From assembly GCF_027257875.1 (NCBI RefSeq), contig NZ_JAPVQY010000071.1:1-35144 (forward strand): 35,144 bases of DNA. The letters run 5' to 3'. The DNA is from Burkholderia sp. IMCC1007. Lineage in GTDB: Bacteria; Pseudomonadota; Gammaproteobacteria; Burkholderiales; Burkholderiaceae. Position 1 is the stretch's first letter; each line of letters opens with the position of its first letter. The notes under the pieces were generated by a model. That model ran no database searches and was not told where the DNA came from. It saw only the letters and a list, made by a program, of their open reading frames with translations. Below, in pieces: positions 34,381-35,144 of this stretch. The position numbers and the translations under genes are program-made.

Positions 34381-34559
34381 TCCGGAGCACAGGCACAATA
34401 TGGCTATTGCGCTGCGCACTATTCGTCAGCGTACCGAGTCTTCTATGAGTGATATATCGAGCCGTTGGATGAGTATCAGTGAAACGTTTGCGAGAATTTG
34501 TCGAATATTTGATAAGAGATTCAAGAAAACGTATTCATCGACCGCGTTCTTTGGCGGTC

Positions 34560-34604
34560 TCAAATCTGAAGTGCAACACTCTCGCCAGCCGGTAAATTCC
34601 GTGA
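34560..34604 (+). mobile_element. Probable left end of an IS30-family element
   Basis: The DNA changes from AT-rich to transposon-like just before the transposase gene. TGAAGTGCAACACT (34567-34580) looks like an IS30-type terminal repeat. The right end is outside the window, so the inverted repeat and target duplication cannot be confirmed. Confidence 0.4.
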
Positions 34605-35144
34605 ATGGCAAAGAGAACGTACCAACAACTGCAACCTGAAGAACGTATGAGATTCGACTTCTGGCGGGATGAGGGATTGAGCTTGCGGGCGATCGCCCGC
34701 AAGCTCAATCGCGCACCCTCGACGTTGAGTCGCGAACTGGCCCGCAACACGCAGACCGACGGCCTGTACTGCCCACATGTAGCCCAAGCGTCCCGCAACA
34801 TTCGACGGCAGGCCGCGCGCCCTGCGCTTAAGCTCGCTCCCGACTCGATTCTCTGGGGTGTCGTTTGCCAGCGCTTGCGCGAGCGACAGTGGTCCCCGCA
34901 GGAGATTGCAGCTACCCTGAAGCGCACCTTCCCCGACGATCCGAGCCTGCACGTGTCCCACGAAACGATTTACAACGCCATCTACGCCCAGCCCCGCGGC
35001 GAGCTGCGCCGCGAGCTGATTGCCTGCCTGCGCCAGCACCGCAACAAGCGCCTGCCGCGATCGCGCGGCACCGATCGGCGGGGGGCGATTCCCGACATGG
35101 TCAGCATTCACGTGCGACCGCCCGAGATCAACGACCGCCTCATG
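34605..35144 (+). CDS. IS30-family transposase, N-terminal part (cut by window edge)
   Basis: 180 codons open to the window end. It begins MAKRTYQQLQPEERMRF and has the HTH_38 domain LSLRAIARKLNRAPSTLSRELARN at about 24-47, then QRLRERQWSPQEIAATLK and HVSHETIYNAIYA, both typical of IS30 transposases. The DDE catalytic domain has hardly begun at the edge. The element inserts near an AT-rich, decayed stretch. Whether it is intact cannot be judged here. Confidence 0.92.
   Translation, partial: MAKRTYQQLQPEERMRFDFWRDEGLSLRAIARKLNRAPSTLSRELARNTQTDGLYCPHVAQASRNIRRQAARPALKLAPDSILWGVVCQRLRERQWSPQEIAATLKRTFPDDPSLHVSHETIYNAIYAQPRGELRRELIACLRQHRNKRLPRSRGTDRRGAIPDMVSIHVRPPEINDRLM

Noticed and set aside
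1..35144. CRISPR arrays, tRNA or rRNA genes, phage attachment sites
   Set aside because: No regularly spaced repeats, cloverleaf-like segments or rRNA signatures seen by eye on either strand.

Overview
The window is GC-rich, densely coded DNA that looks like Burkholderia (cepacia-complex type) or a close relative. The evidence is codon usage, the order bcsD-bcsP-bcsQ-bcsA-bcsB, and the gene content; no rRNA or housekeeping marker is present, so the genus is an inference. It is a biofilm-matrix locus: a cellulose synthase operon lies back to back with a complete Wzx/Wzy-type exopolysaccharide (EPS) cluster, and galU, which makes UDP-glucose for both, sits at the junction.

Layout. (1) 1-5092, minus strand: two very short FlhD-like proteins, then bcsD, bcsP, bcsQ, bcsA and the 5' end of bcsB. 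A 16-17 bp motif recurs three times at nearly the same distance before the start codons of the two flhD-like genes and bcsD. (2) 5093-8478: a 390 bp divergent control region, then galU, a PAP2 phosphatase and a WcaI-like glycosyltransferase on the plus strand. (3) 8586-11393: a WaaE-like GT2 and a WcaF-like acetyltransferase (minus, translationally coupled), and a lone GT4 on the plus strand. (4) 11427-29613, minus: a 14-gene EPS operon manC-wcaJ-wza-gmd-fcl-wzb-wzc-wzx-GT4-pyruvyltransferase-GT4-wzy-beta-helix protein-small secreted protein. (5) 29724-34011: two paralogous GATase1/AraC-type regulators around a sparse stretch that holds a small membrane protein, a possible structured RNA and gmm (GDP-mannose mannosyl hydrolase). 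(6) 34012-35144: AT-richer DNA with a perfect FNR-type box and a decayed LysR-like remnant, then an IS30-family transposase cut by the window edge.

How it fits together (inference from family functions): ManC makes GDP-mannose, and Gmd and Fcl convert part of it to GDP-L-fucose. GalU makes UDP-glucose. WcaJ loads the first sugar on undecaprenyl phosphate, five glycosyltransferases extend the unit, and a pyruvyltransferase and an acetyltransferase decorate it. Wzx flips it, Wzy polymerises it, and Wza-Wzb-Wzc control and export the chain. The product is predicted to be a fucose- and mannose-containing, pyruvylated, possibly O-acetylated EPS, colanic-acid-like in logic. Gmm could drain GDP-mannose. 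The least familiar parts are the mini-FlhD pair with its repeated promoter motif, the Tat-exported beta-helix protein with its small secreted partner, and the possible RNA near 32.0 kb.
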